DNA of 64,000 nt from RGIG3009 sp045630765 (GTDB taxonomy: Bacteria > Bacillota > Clostridia > Oscillospirales > Acutalibacteraceae): the NCBI GenBank assembly GCA_045630765.1, contig JAZQTM010000046.1:1-64000 (forward strand), in the 5' to 3' direction. The translations under genes and the position numbers were made by a program. Positions 8,228 to 16,486 of the stretch are shown in pieces (within the stretch, counting starts at the first letter, position 1; every line of letters begins with the position of its first letter). Below the pieces are notes generated by a model that ran no database searches, was not told the DNA's origin, and saw only the letters and a program-made list of their open reading frames with translations.

Positions 8228-9301
8228 ATGTCGGTATTCAAGGCACCGGTACGGTTCTTTTTAGGCAGCAACACCCCTATTGGATTCGTCGGCACGACCA
8301 ACACACTGTACACCCCCGACGGGTGGAAAGTGTATCTTCTCAAAAGCGGCGCCGGAACGGGAAAATCCTCGCTGTTGCGACGTGTATACGAACGCCTCAC
8401 GGCTGATGGTGAAACAGCGGAAGTGTTTTGCTGTTCTTCCGATCCCGCCTCGCTCGACGCGGTGCGATTTCCCGATCGCCGCCTTTGCTTGATTGACGGC
8501 ACCACGCCGCACAGTGTGGAACCGCTGTATTGGGGCGCTGTGGAACAGATTGTTCCGCTGTCACTTTGTATGAATCCTTTGGGCAACAATGCCTCCGCGA
8601 TCGTAGCGTTGACGGATGAAAAATGCTCTTTACACCGCCACTGCTGTGAACACCTGCACGCGGCGGCGGCACTGTTGAATGATGGGCGCCGCATAGAACG
8701 CGATTGCCTGGATCGCGAAAAAGTATGTCGCTTTGCGCGCCGTTTGGCTTTTTTTGAATGGCAAAACGAAAAGGGGGCCACACCTCTTGTAGCAGAAACG
8801 CGCTTTTTAAGTGCGTTTACCCCAGACGGTTGGATCACGCTTTACGACACACTGCAAGCACTTTGTCCCCGCATTTATGCAATTGAAGACGAACAAGGCG
8901 CTGCCGCCTCTTTACTGCTTTCCGAACTGAAAAACGCCGCTGTCGCCGCCGGTAAGCACTGTATCGTATGTCCGTGCCCCCTCTTCCCGGAGGACGGACC
9001 GGAACACTTGCTTTTACCGGAACTCGGTCTTGCATTTACCACTTCAAACAGTTTTCACAAGGTTGACTTTCCGGTACTCAGGCGTATCCACGCCTCCCGC
9101 TTTTTGGATGCTGAGCGATTTCGCCGTCACCGCCAACGTCTTTCCTTCCTTCGCCGCGCCACCGCCGAGATACTGCGCGAAGCAACCTCGTTATCGGCAC
9201 AGGCAAAAACGGTACACAGTCGCTTAGAGCAGTACAATATTGCGACAATGGATTGGCAACGCTATGAAGAACTTGTTGATCAACTGTTACAGAACATATG
9301 A
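8228..9301 (+). CDS. P-loop ATPase of unknown role (PRK06851-like, internally duplicated)
   Basis: The 357-residue protein has a clear Walker A, GAGTGKSS, at residues 41-48 after the phrase TPDGWKVYLLKS. A second copy of the phrase, TPDGWITLYDTL, occurs at about residues 198-209. There the expected P-loop has decayed to EDEQGAAASLLL (about 220-231), so the protein looks like two fused NTPase halves of which only the first keeps the nucleotide site. From memory this matches two-lobed clostridial/Bacillus ATPases of unknown function. There is no signal peptide or membrane segment. It follows the sugar transferase by 46 bases and ends at a terminator. Confidence 0.6.
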   Translation: MSVFKAPVRFFLGSNTPIGFVGTTNTLYTPDGWKVYLLKSGAGTGKSSLLRRVYERLTADGETAEVFCCSSDPASLDAVRFPDRRLCLIDGTTPHSVEPLYWGAVEQIVPLSLCMNPLGNNASAIVALTDEKCSLHRHCCEHLHAAAALLNDGRRIERDCLDREKVCRFARRLAFFEWQNEKGATPLVAETRFLSAFTPDGWITLYDTLQALCPRIYAIEDEQGAAASLLLSELKNAAVAAGKHCIVCPCPLFPEDGPEHLLLPELGLAFTTSNSFHKVDFPVLRRIHASRFLDAERFRRHRQRLSFLRRATAEILREATSLSAQAKTVHSRLEQYNIATMDWQRYEELVDQLLQNI

Positions 9302-9338
9302 AAAAGCGGAGAATCGTGTCATACGATTCTCCGCTTTT
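9302..9338. terminator. Bidirectional intrinsic terminator
   Basis: A 16-bp perfect stem (AAAAGCGGAGAATCGT and its complement, 5-base loop) is flanked by A and T runs. It lies between the convergent genes ending at 9301 and 9341. Confidence 0.9.
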
Positions 9339-9340
9339 GG

Positions 9341-10483
9341 TTATTCGGAAGATTTTTTCTTTGATACAGCAAGTGTATTACGATATTGTATATAATCCGT
9401 CAGCAGCATTTGAATAACCGCTATACACGGCGCTCCGAGGAAGATACCCCAGAACCCAAACAATCCGCCAAATACCGTGATGCCGAGCAGCACGTAGATG
9501 GGACGAATGCCGACGTTGTCGCCGATGATACGCGGCTGAATAATGTTCGCATCGATCTGCTGCATTACGATGATGTAGATCGCAATAAACAACGCTCCGT
9601 ACAGGTTACCCGACAACAACATAATCAGCACGCTGAGCACGCCGCCGAACAGAGCACCGAAATACGGTACCATATTCATAATACCGAGCAACATACCGAA
9701 CACAGGCGCATTGGGCATCCGTGCAAGCAAGAAGCCGATCGTTGCCAAAACACCGACAACCAGTGCATCAATCAGCTGGCTATAAATGTAATTGTAGAAA
9801 ATGCGCGCCGTCTTGTGTCCGTACAGCGACATCGATTGCATCGTGCGAGGCTTGAAGATCAATCCCAGCACCGATTTGCAAGCCGACACCAATGATTCTC
9901 TGCCGAGAAGCATATACACCGACACAATGATCGCCATGACACCGTCTACGACCGAAGAGGTGACTTGACTGATACTGCTCAAGTAACTGAGCATCCGCTC
10001 AACGGTAAGATATTGCTGTACGAGTGTATACATTTCGTTGATCTTGCCCTGAATGTCAAAGTTCTCCAGCAATCCGCCCGATTGCGTATACTGTTGCAAG
10101 AAGGACATAACGTTCGCATAATAGGCAGGAACGTTCGCTATGAAATCCTTTAACGCGGCAATCAGCGCCGGAATCACAATGTAAACCAAACCGGCAACCA
10201 ATCCCAATGCCAATACGTAAACGATTATCACCGCCAGCGGTCGCGCCGCTTTTTGGAAGAATTTTGGCTTCCGTTTGCGGAAAAATCCTTCGATACGATT
10301 GACCGGCCCAAACAGCAAAAACGCAATAATAAACCCGATCACAAACGGTGTTAGAATGGACAGCAATCTCAAAAACGAAGACCAGATCCATCCCAAGCTA
10401 TCAAACGCTTTGTATACCACGATCAATGCAAGTCCCAGTAAAAACATAGTTATCCACTGCGCCAGATTTTTGTTGTTCTTCAC
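9341..10483 (-). CDS. AI-2E family transporter (UPF0118/YtvI-like membrane protein)
   Basis: The 380-residue protein has six to eight hydrophobic segments in the AI-2E/TqsA pattern: paired N-terminal helices, a long extracytoplasmic helical region, and a conserved C-terminal block with PYFGALFGGV and QPRIIGDNVGI. Family members include exporters of AI-2 and Na+/H+-linked transporters, so the substrate is open. The start is the GTG at 10483 because AGGAGGTG precedes it at proper spacing; a TTG at 10504 lies upstream of that site. It follows dnaJ but has its own promoter candidate (10510-10538). Confidence 0.85.
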   Translation of the reverse strand: MKNNKNLAQWITMFLLGLALIVVYKAFDSLGWIWSSFLRLLSILTPFVIGFIIAFLLFGPVNRIEGFFRKRKPKFFQKAARPLAVIIVYVLALGLVAGLVYIVIPALIAALKDFIANVPAYYANVMSFLQQYTQSGGLLENFDIQGKINEMYTLVQQYLTVERMLSYLSSISQVTSSVVDGVMAIIVSVYMLLGRESLVSACKSVLGLIFKPRTMQSMSLYGHKTARIFYNYIYSQLIDALVVGVLATIGFLLARMPNAPVFGMLLGIMNMVPYFGALFGGVLSVLIMLLSGNLYGALFIAIYIIVMQQIDANIIQPRIIGDNVGIRPIYVLLGITVFGGLFGFWGIFLGAPCIAVIQMLLTDYIQYRNTLAVSKKKSSE

Positions 10484-10509
10484 GCGGCCGTCACCTCCTG
10501 CCAATTTTC

Positions 10510-10538
10510 AGTATATCAAGAATTCTCACAAAACGCAA
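10510..10538 (-). promoter_or_regulatory. Promoter of the AI-2E-type transporter gene
   Basis: TTGCGT (10533-10538) and TATACT (10510-10515) are 17 bases apart on the minus strand, between the dnaJ stop and the transporter start. Confidence 0.6.
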
Positions 10539-10541
10539 CGA

Positions 10542-11687
10542 TTAGTTGAAGATGTCCTTTACCTTGTCAAAAAACGTTTTGCGTTTTTGGTAGTTTTTAT
10601 CACCGAGGGATTCCTCAAATGCCTTGAGAGATTCCTTTTGCTTCGACGAAAGGCTCTTCGGCACCTCTACCGTGATACGAGCAATCAAATCGCCCTTGCC
10701 GCGTCCGTTGACGTAAGCAATTCCCTTGCCACGCAGCCGAATGATCTCATCGGGTTGCGTACCTTCTTTAATGGTATACGGCACCTTTCCCTCTAACGTG
10801 GGGATCTCGATCTCATCACCAAGCGCCAACTGTGCAAAGGTCAGCGGCAGTTCACACAACAGATTATAATTATCGCGTTCAAAGATCGGATGCGGTCGCA
10901 CCGACACCTCAACCTCTAAATTGCCGGCAGGGCCGCCGTTTAACCCGACATTACCTTTACCGCGCACCGTGAGAACCTGCCCGTCGTCAATACCGGCAGG
11001 AATGTTCACGCCCACTTTGGTGCTTACACGCACCTGACCGCCGCCACGGCAGTCAGGACACGGCGTTTCGATGATCTTACCTTTACCTTGACAACGCGAG
11101 CACACAACTTGAGATTGTACAACACCAAAAGGTGTACGCTGTTGTCTGACCTCATGACCCGTTCCGTGGCAGACCGGACAAGTGGAAACAGACGTTCCCT
11201 TTGCTGCGCCGGTACCACCGCACGTGCGACAGGTTTCGACCACACGAACGTCCACCTGCTTCTTGCAACCAAAAGCCGCTTCTTCAAACGACAAGACAAC
11301 CGTTGCGCCTACGTCACTGCCACGGCGCGGTGCGTTGGGATTGGCACGTCCGCCGCCACCACCGCCGAAGAATGACGAGAACAGATCACCAAAATCGAAA
11401 TCCATACCGCCGCCCCAGCCGCCGTAGCCACCGGCGCCGCCGGCACCGAAATTCGGATCCACGCCGGCGTGACCGAACTGGTCGTAGCGCGCTTTTTTAT
11501 CCGAATCCGACAGCACCTCGTACGCCTCGTTGACCTCTTTGAAAGACGCCTCCGCTTGCTTATCACCCGGATGTAAGTCGGGGTGGTATTGTTTTGCCAT
11601 CTTGCGATAAGCTTTTTTTATTTCGTCCTCAGACGCACCTTTTTGTACGCCGAGCACTTCGTAATAATCGCGTTTTTCCCCTGCCAT
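10542..11687 (-). CDS. dnaJ: Chaperone protein DnaJ
   Basis: The 381-residue class I J-protein has all regions in order. The J domain carries HPD (YHPDLHPG). A Gly-rich linker (FGAGGAGGYGGWGGGMDF) follows. Four zinc repeats (CRTCGGTG, CPVCHGTG, CSRCQGKG, CPDCRGGG) precede the C-terminal substrate-binding domain. It stimulates DnaK ATPase and delivers unfolded clients in the cytoplasm. It is the last chaperone gene of the hrcA-grpE-dnaK-dnaJ operon, 59 bases after dnaK with a stem-loop in the gap. Confidence 0.97.
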   Translation of the reverse strand: MAGEKRDYYEVLGVQKGASEDEIKKAYRKMAKQYHPDLHPGDKQAEASFKEVNEAYEVLSDSDKKARYDQFGHAGVDPNFGAGGAGGYGGWGGGMDFDFGDLFSSFFGGGGGGRANPNAPRRGSDVGATVVLSFEEAAFGCKKQVDVRVVETCRTCGGTGAAKGTSVSTCPVCHGTGHEVRQQRTPFGVVQSQVVCSRCQGKGKIIETPCPDCRGGGQVRVSTKVGVNIPAGIDDGQVLTVRGKGNVGLNGGPAGNLEVEVSVRPHPIFERDNYNLLCELPLTFAQLALGDEIEIPTLEGKVPYTIKEGTQPDEIIRLRGKGIAYVNGRGKGDLIARITVEVPKSLSSKQKESLKAFEESLGDKNYQKRKTFFDKVKDIFN

Positions 11688-11705
11688 ATGTTACACTCCG
11701 ATAGA

Positions 11706-11735
11706 AATCAGTCGGGCTTTACAGCCCGACTGATT
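11706..11735 (-). terminator. dnaK-dnaJ intercistronic hairpin (leaky terminator or processing stem)
   Basis: A 13-bp perfect stem (AATCAGTCGGGCT and its complement) with a TTAC loop lies between dnaK and dnaJ. On the minus strand it is followed only by TCTATC, not a good U-tract, so complete termination is unlikely. It may lower dnaJ expression relative to dnaK or stabilise the dnaK mRNA end. Confidence 0.55.
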
Positions 11736-11746
11736 ATTTTTGCGAT

Positions 11747-13564
11747 TTAATGGACTTCGCCGTTGTAGTAGCCTTCACCGGCATCCGGCGGTACCGTACC
11801 GTCGTCTGCGGGAGCAGCACCCTCTGCGGGAGCAGCGGCTTTATATACCTTTTCGGAAACCTCGTAGAACTTCTTCATCAGGTCTTCCTGTGCTGCTTTA
11901 ACCGCATCGTCGCTCTCGCCCTTCAAGGCTTCTTTGAGCGCATCGATCTTGGCTTGCAGTTCCGTCTTATCGGCTTCCTCTAATTTATCACCGAGCTCCT
12001 CGATGGCTTTTTCGCACTGGTACACCGCTTGGTCAGCACCGTTGCGCAATTCCACCGTTTCGCGTTTCTTCTTATCTTCCTCGGCATACTGTTCGGCTTC
12101 TCTGACCGCCTTTTCCACGTCCTCTTTGGACATATTGGTGTTGGAGGTGATGGTGATCGCCTGCTCTTTGCCGGTACCCAAATCCTTCGCGCTGACGTTT
12201 ACGATGCCGTTCGCATCAATGTCAAAGGTAACTTCGATCTGCGGCACACCGCGACGTGCGGGAGCAATACCGTCGAGATGAAACATACCGAGTGTCTTGT
12301 TGTCACGAGCAAATTCGCGCTCGCCCTGCAACACGTGAATTTCGACCGACGGCTGGTTATCCTGTGCCGTGGAGAAAATCTGCGACTTCTTGGTCGGGAT
12401 GGTGGTGTTGCGCTCGATCACGCGCGTCATAACGCCGCCCATCGTTTCCACACCGAGCGACAACGGGGTAACGTCTAACAGCAACAAGCCCTTGACCTCA
12501 CCACCGAGCACGCCCGCCTGCAGCGCCGCACCCATCGCAACACATTCGTCGGGATTGATGCCTTTGAACGGCTCTTTGCCCATAAACTTCTGCACCGCTT
12601 CCTGAACGGCGGGGATACGGGTGGAACCGCCAACGAGCAACACTTTATCGATCTCGGAAGCAGACAGCCCGCTATCGGAGAGTGCCTGTCTGACCGGCTG
12701 CATCGTCGCATCAACGAGATCAGCAGTCAAACGATTGAAATCAGCACGGCTGAGCGTCATATCCAAGTGCTTCGGACCGGTAGCATCTGCCGTGATGAAG
12801 GGCAGATTGATGTTGCTGGTCATACCGCCGGACAATTCGATCTTGGTTTTCTCTGCCGCTTCGCGCAAACGCTGCACCGCCATTTTATCCGCGGACAAGT
12901 CCACGCCGGTTTCTTTGCGGAAACCGTCAATCAGCCAATTGACGATCTTTTGGTCAAAGTCGTCACCGCCCAGACGGTTGTTACCTGCCGTTGCCAGCAC
13001 TTCCTGCACGCCGTCGCCCATCTCGATGATGGATACGTCGAACGTACCGCCGCCCAAGTCGTAGACCATGATCTTCTGATCGTTTTCTTTATCAATACCA
13101 TACGCGAGCGCCGCTGCGGTCGGCTCGTTGATGATACGTTTGACTTCCAAACCGGCAATCTTACCCGCATCCTTTGTTGCCTGACGCTGTGCATCGGTGA
13201 AGTAAGCGGGAACCGTGATGACCGCCTCGGTCACCGTGTCACCGAGATATGCCTCCGCATCCTGCTTTAACTTGGTCAGGATCATTGCGGAGATCTCTTG
13301 CGGAGTATACTCTTTATCGTCGATAGCCACCTTTTTCGCAGTACCCATATCGCGCTTGATAGAGGAAATGGTACGGTCCGGATTGGAAACCGCTTGCTGC
13401 TTTGCTACACGACCGACAATACGCTCGCCGTCTTTCTTAAACGCGACGACCGAAGGGGTGGTACGTGCGCCTTCCGCGTTAGGGATTACGACGGCTTCGC
13501 CGCCCTCGATAACCGAAACACACGAGTTGGTGGTACCTAAGTCAATACCAATGATTTTTGCCAT
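11747..13564 (-). CDS. dnaK: Chaperone protein DnaK (Hsp70)
   Basis: The 605-residue Hsp70 has the actin-like ATPase domain (GIDLGTTNSCV at the N-terminus, MVYDLGGGTFDVSI, VLLVGGSTRIPAVQ), the DVTPLSLG linker and substrate-binding region, and a helical lid. It lacks the extra N-terminal-lobe segment found in Gram-negative DnaK, as expected for Gram-positives, and ends in GYYNGEVH. It binds unfolded peptides with ATP cycling driven by DnaJ and GrpE. It is heat-shock regulated through the CIRCE upstream of hrcA. Confidence 0.98.
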   Translation of the reverse strand: MAKIIGIDLGTTNSCVSVIEGGEAVVIPNAEGARTTPSVVAFKKDGERIVGRVAKQQAVSNPDRTISSIKRDMGTAKKVAIDDKEYTPQEISAMILTKLKQDAEAYLGDTVTEAVITVPAYFTDAQRQATKDAGKIAGLEVKRIINEPTAAALAYGIDKENDQKIMVYDLGGGTFDVSIIEMGDGVQEVLATAGNNRLGGDDFDQKIVNWLIDGFRKETGVDLSADKMAVQRLREAAEKTKIELSGGMTSNINLPFITADATGPKHLDMTLSRADFNRLTADLVDATMQPVRQALSDSGLSASEIDKVLLVGGSTRIPAVQEAVQKFMGKEPFKGINPDECVAMGAALQAGVLGGEVKGLLLLDVTPLSLGVETMGGVMTRVIERNTTIPTKKSQIFSTAQDNQPSVEIHVLQGEREFARDNKTLGMFHLDGIAPARRGVPQIEVTFDIDANGIVNVSAKDLGTGKEQAITITSNTNMSKEDVEKAVREAEQYAEEDKKKRETVELRNGADQAVYQCEKAIEELGDKLEEADKTELQAKIDALKEALKGESDDAVKAAQEDLMKKFYEVSEKVYKAAAPAEGAAPADDGTVPPDAGEGYYNGEVH

Positions 13565-13606
13565 GGGATTTGCCTCCTATATATACTATTATATTATAAT
13601 ACAAAT

Positions 13607-14131
13607 TTAATTTGCTACCTTAACCATTGCGGGACGTAACACACGCGCACCGAGGGCATAACCCTTTTGGTAAACCTCTGTCACGGTTTCCGGATCCACA
13701 CCGTCTGCGTCCTCACGCATTACGGCATTGTGCCGTTCCGGATCAAACACCTGGTTTAAAGCGGGGATTTCTTCAAGCCCCAGCGTTCCCAACGTTTCAC
13801 CAAACTGGCGAACAACCATCTCGACGCCCTTTTTATACTCGCCGTTTTCGGGCGACTCTACCGCGCGCTCCAGATTGTCGATCACAGGCAACAACGCTTT
13901 GAGCACCTCTGCTTTGACAAACGAGCCGAGTTGTTCTTTTTCTTGATCGGTGCGGCGCTTATAGTTGGCATACTCTGCCAACACGCGTTGGTACTGATCC
14001 TGTGTTTGCGTTAACTGTTCCTGAAGCTGTACAAGTTCAGTGTTGACGGGTTCTTCTGCGTTATTCTCCGTTTCGGGAGCAACTTGTGCACTTTCTTCTT
14101 CCGTTATAAGATCGCGTTTTTCCTCTTCCAC
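13607..14131 (-). CDS. grpE: Nucleotide exchange factor GrpE
   Basis: The 174-residue protein has an acidic N-terminus, a long coiled-coil helix (QLQEQLTQTQDQYQRVLAEY, ANYKRRTDQEKEQ) and the C-terminal beta-domain motif FDPERHNAVM, followed by a YQKGYALGARVLRPAMVKV tail. It releases ADP from DnaK. It lies 19 bases after hrcA and 42 bases before dnaK in the same operon. Confidence 0.96.
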   Translation of the reverse strand: MEEEKRDLITEEESAQVAPETENNAEEPVNTELVQLQEQLTQTQDQYQRVLAEYANYKRRTDQEKEQLGSFVKAEVLKALLPVIDNLERAVESPENGEYKKGVEMVVRQFGETLGTLGLEEIPALNQVFDPERHNAVMREDADGVDPETVTEVYQKGYALGARVLRPAMVKVAN

Positions 14132-14150
14132 GGGAAACCCTCCTTACCTA

Positions 14151-15182
14151 TTATAGATCCTCAAAAAGCTGTGTTAACAACCGACCGACTGACTGTGCCA
14201 CATACTGCAGTCGGGGAATGGTCTGCGCGTAATCCATACGCACCGGTCCAATCAAACCGAGTGAACCGTTGGCACGGTCACCCAGCGTATACCGCGTCAT
14301 AATGATGCAGGAACCGCTCAATTCCGGACGCTGACTTTCGCTGCCGAGTACCACGCGCAATCCGTCGGGATGTGCAGTAAGCATTCCGTTAAGCCATTCG
14401 CGGCGCGAAAGCAACGAGAGCAACGACCGCGCTTGATCGAGCGGATAATCCGGATGCTGCAACAAATTCAACTGACCGGACAAGCGAACGTCGGCTTGCG
14501 CCGATTCTCGCACCAGGTCCACAAACGCTGTGAGCAACGGCGCGTAGGACAAGCCGTAGCCACCAAGTTGCACCAGCAACCGCTGCGCCTGCGCAAGACC
14601 AATTTCAGAAAGAGCCTTACCGGCGAATTCGCGATTCAAATGTTCGGTGATCTGCACCAAAACAGCAGGCTCACACTCGGCATCTAACCGACACACACGG
14701 CTATCCAGATTGCCATTGTCTGTCATCAGCAAAACCGCCGCCGTACGCACGCCGAGAGGCAGCAATTCAATTTGCCGAACGGTGGAACCCTTTTGATCCG
14801 GCGTTGCCGCAATTGCCGCCACACCGGTTTCGTTCGCGAGCAGTTCCGACGCCACGGCGATCAGCTTCTCGGGATCGCCGGATGCCGTTTCCAACACCTC
14901 GTCTATCTCCCGCTGGCACGTCTCCGAAAGAGGACGGCAAGCCAACAGCCGATCAAGGTAAAACCGAAACGCCTTCGCGGTAGGGACACGTCCGGCAGAG
15001 GTATGCGGCTGCGCCAAAAAACCTGCCGATGCAAGATCCGCCATATCGTTTCGGATGGTGGCAGACGATACCGCTTGATCCAATGCACAAACGAGTGCTT
15101 TAGACCCGATCGGTTCACCCGTGCGAATGTACGCATCCACGATCGCAGACACGATCTGTTGTTTACGTGCGCCAAGTTCCAT
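14151..15182 (-). CDS. hrcA: Heat-inducible transcription repressor HrcA
   Basis: The 343-residue protein has an N-terminal winged helix (VDAYIRTGEPIGSKAL, SSATIRNDMADLASAGFLAQ, PHTSAGRVPT) and the GAF-like HrcA core. The C-terminus (GSLGLIGPVRMDYAQTIPRL) carries the conserved GPxRMdY block. It binds CIRCE to repress the operon and is kept active by GroEL in known systems. It is the first gene of hrcA-grpE-dnaK-dnaJ and has a perfect CIRCE 23 bases upstream of its start, so it autoregulates. Confidence 0.97.
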   Translation of the reverse strand: MELGARKQQIVSAIVDAYIRTGEPIGSKALVCALDQAVSSATIRNDMADLASAGFLAQPHTSAGRVPTAKAFRFYLDRLLACRPLSETCQREIDEVLETASGDPEKLIAVASELLANETGVAAIAATPDQKGSTVRQIELLPLGVRTAAVLLMTDNGNLDSRVCRLDAECEPAVLVQITEHLNREFAGKALSEIGLAQAQRLLVQLGGYGLSYAPLLTAFVDLVRESAQADVRLSGQLNLLQHPDYPLDQARSLLSLLSRREWLNGMLTAHPDGLRVVLGSESQRPELSGSCIIMTRYTLGDRANGSLGLIGPVRMDYAQTIPRLQYVAQSVGRLLTQLFEDL

Positions 15183-15204
15183 CTACCACACCTCCTTATT
15201 GCAA

Positions 15205-15231
15205 TTAGCACTCTTTTTGTTCGAGTGCTAA
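15205..15231 (-). promoter_or_regulatory. CIRCE operator
   Basis: TTAGCACTC - 9 bases - GAGTGCTAA is a perfect match to the CIRCE inverted repeat bound by HrcA. It lies just downstream of the hrcA promoter and 23 bases upstream of the hrcA start. Confidence 0.97.
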
Positions 15232-15241
15232 CTCTTTCTAT

Positions 15242-15270
15242 ACTTTACCATTCCCTGCCACTTCTGTCAA
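15242..15270 (-). promoter_or_regulatory. Promoter of the hrcA operon
   Basis: On the minus strand TTGACA (15265-15270) and TAAAGT (15242-15247) are separated by 17 bases, placing the start of transcription at the edge of CIRCE. Confidence 0.8.
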
Positions 15271-15305
15271 TATGTATTTTATGAACCTTTTGTTAAAAAC
15301 TATCC

Positions 15306-15335
15306 TTGACACGGTGCGGGTATTCTGTATATAAT
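15306..15335 (+). promoter_or_regulatory. Strong promoter of the 15358 small gene
   Basis: TTGACA (15306-15311) and TATAAT (15330-15335) are 18 bases apart, both perfect consensus hexamers. AAAGGAGGA precedes the ATG. Confidence 0.85.
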
Positions 15336-15357
15336 AACGGCAAAGGAGGAATGCATT

Positions 15358-15612
15358 ATGGCAGATCAAGTGATTCATAATTTTGATTTCGAGAAACTTA
15401 TCACATTCGCATCCACCGCAAAAGGCGAAGTGTATTTGAAGACTCCCGATGGTGACGTATTAAATATGAAAAGCCGTTTGACACAATTATTGGCGCTTTC
15501 CAACGCCATTGATTGGGGACATATCGGTGAGGCGACCGTAACTTGCAGCGATCCGGAAGACGAAACGCATCTGTTCCGTTTGAATCTGTACGGCACCGCA
15601 GAAGAGAAATAA
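15358..15612 (+). CDS. Small acidic protein of unknown function (84 aa)
   Basis: I do not recognise a characterised family. The product is soluble and acidic, begins MADQVIHNFDFEKLITFAS and contains GEVYLKTPDGDVLNMKSRL. That phrase recalls small clostridial proteins of unknown role from memory only. Expression signals are unusually good for an orphan: a consensus promoter, an AAAGGAGGA ribosome site 8 bases before ATG, and its own terminator at 15619-15651. It lies divergent from hrcA and convergent with the deacetylase array. No catalytic, membrane or DNA-binding motif is visible. Confidence 0.8.
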   Translation: MADQVIHNFDFEKLITFASTAKGEVYLKTPDGDVLNMKSRLTQLLALSNAIDWGHIGEATVTCSDPEDETHLFRLNLYGTAEEK

Positions 15613-15618
15613 GAAATC

Positions 15619-15651
15619 AAAAAGGACTGTGAAATTCACAGTCCTTTTTTT
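15619..15651. terminator. Bidirectional intrinsic terminator
   Basis: A stem AAAAAGGACTGTGAA with its complement ends in a seven-T run on the plus strand. It serves the small gene ending at 15612 and probably the deacetylase array ending at 15653 on the other strand. Confidence 0.9.
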
Positions 15652-15652
15652 A

Positions 15653-16468
15653 TTACTTCAAATACACTTCTTCACCGGGTTTGAGCACGATCATTTCACG
15701 TTTACTCATAAAGTCGCCGTTGTTATGTAAGAGCCAAAGCGTCGTCATGGTCGGGTTATAAATGTACGTGCCGTCCGCCGACATTTCCAGTCTGCTGAAC
15801 GCGTCCATATAATCATAAATCTCGATATTGGTCGCACACCAGATCTCATCGTTGTTACCCATCATCTGAAACACTTGTTCCAACTTATCCCACAGATTAT
15901 CACGATCCGTAAAAAGAGAATGACCGTAGATATAGAACAAATTGATCTGCGTGAAATTGGGCTTCATATTCACAAAACGCTCTGCCAATTCAAGCAATTT
16001 CGGGTTTCTGTCCTCACAAGTCGGGTAGAACAAATACCAATTTTTCGGCATATCAAACGAAATATCACTCGACACGCTTCGTGCGTATTTAATACCGCAA
16101 TCTTTGAGAATTTGGAAAGTTTCCTCGTTATACGAACGGTGCGCATAAGCCATGCCACGAACCGTTTTGCCAAACACTCTTTCCAGGTTTTCGCGATCTT
16201 TAAGCACGTCGTATGTCGCTTGTGCCGGCGCAATTCTCCCCAAATAGCCATGCGTATACCCGTGCACCGCTACCTCATGACCTTTGTACCGCTCAACGGG
16301 ATTCTCAATTTGATCGAATAAAATATCGCCGCTGACCAAGTTGAACGTACCTTTAATGCCGTACTTGTTCATAAGCTGAATCATTTTTTCATCTTGCGGC
16401 CATCCGTCGTCATAACTGGCGGTAAACGCCTTGCGTTTTCCGCCGGGAAAAATCGCATAAACTGACAT
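15653..16468 (-). CDS. NodB-type polysaccharide deacetylase, tandem copy A
   Basis: The 271-residue protein has the NodB motif 1 (SYDDGW, Asp20-Asp21) and motif 2 (HEVAVHGYTH, His69 and His73), the metal and catalytic sites for removing N- or O-acetyl groups from glycans. There is no signal peptide, so it should act in the cytoplasm or on a soluble substrate. It is the last of three tandem paralogues and is about 90% identical to copy B by eye. It differs from B and C at two otherwise conserved places: AHRSYNE instead of G at residue 111, and GHSLFTD instead of GHSHFTD at residue 185. It may therefore be altered in activity. Confidence 0.85.
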   Translation of the reverse strand: MSVYAIFPGGKRKAFTASYDDGWPQDEKMIQLMNKYGIKGTFNLVSGDILFDQIENPVERYKGHEVAVHGYTHGYLGRIAPAQATYDVLKDRENLERVFGKTVRGMAYAHRSYNEETFQILKDCGIKYARSVSSDISFDMPKNWYLFYPTCEDRNPKLLELAERFVNMKPNFTQINLFYIYGHSLFTDRDNLWDKLEQVFQMMGNNDEIWCATNIEIYDYMDAFSRLEMSADGTYIYNPTMTTLWLLHNNGDFMSKREMIVLKPGEEVYLK

Positions 16469-16486
16469 AATAGATCCCCCTGTTGA

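Noticed and set aside
11706..11735. Full terminator between dnaK and dnaJ
   Set aside because: The stem is strong but the minus-strand tail is not U-rich, so it is listed only as a leaky or processing hairpin.
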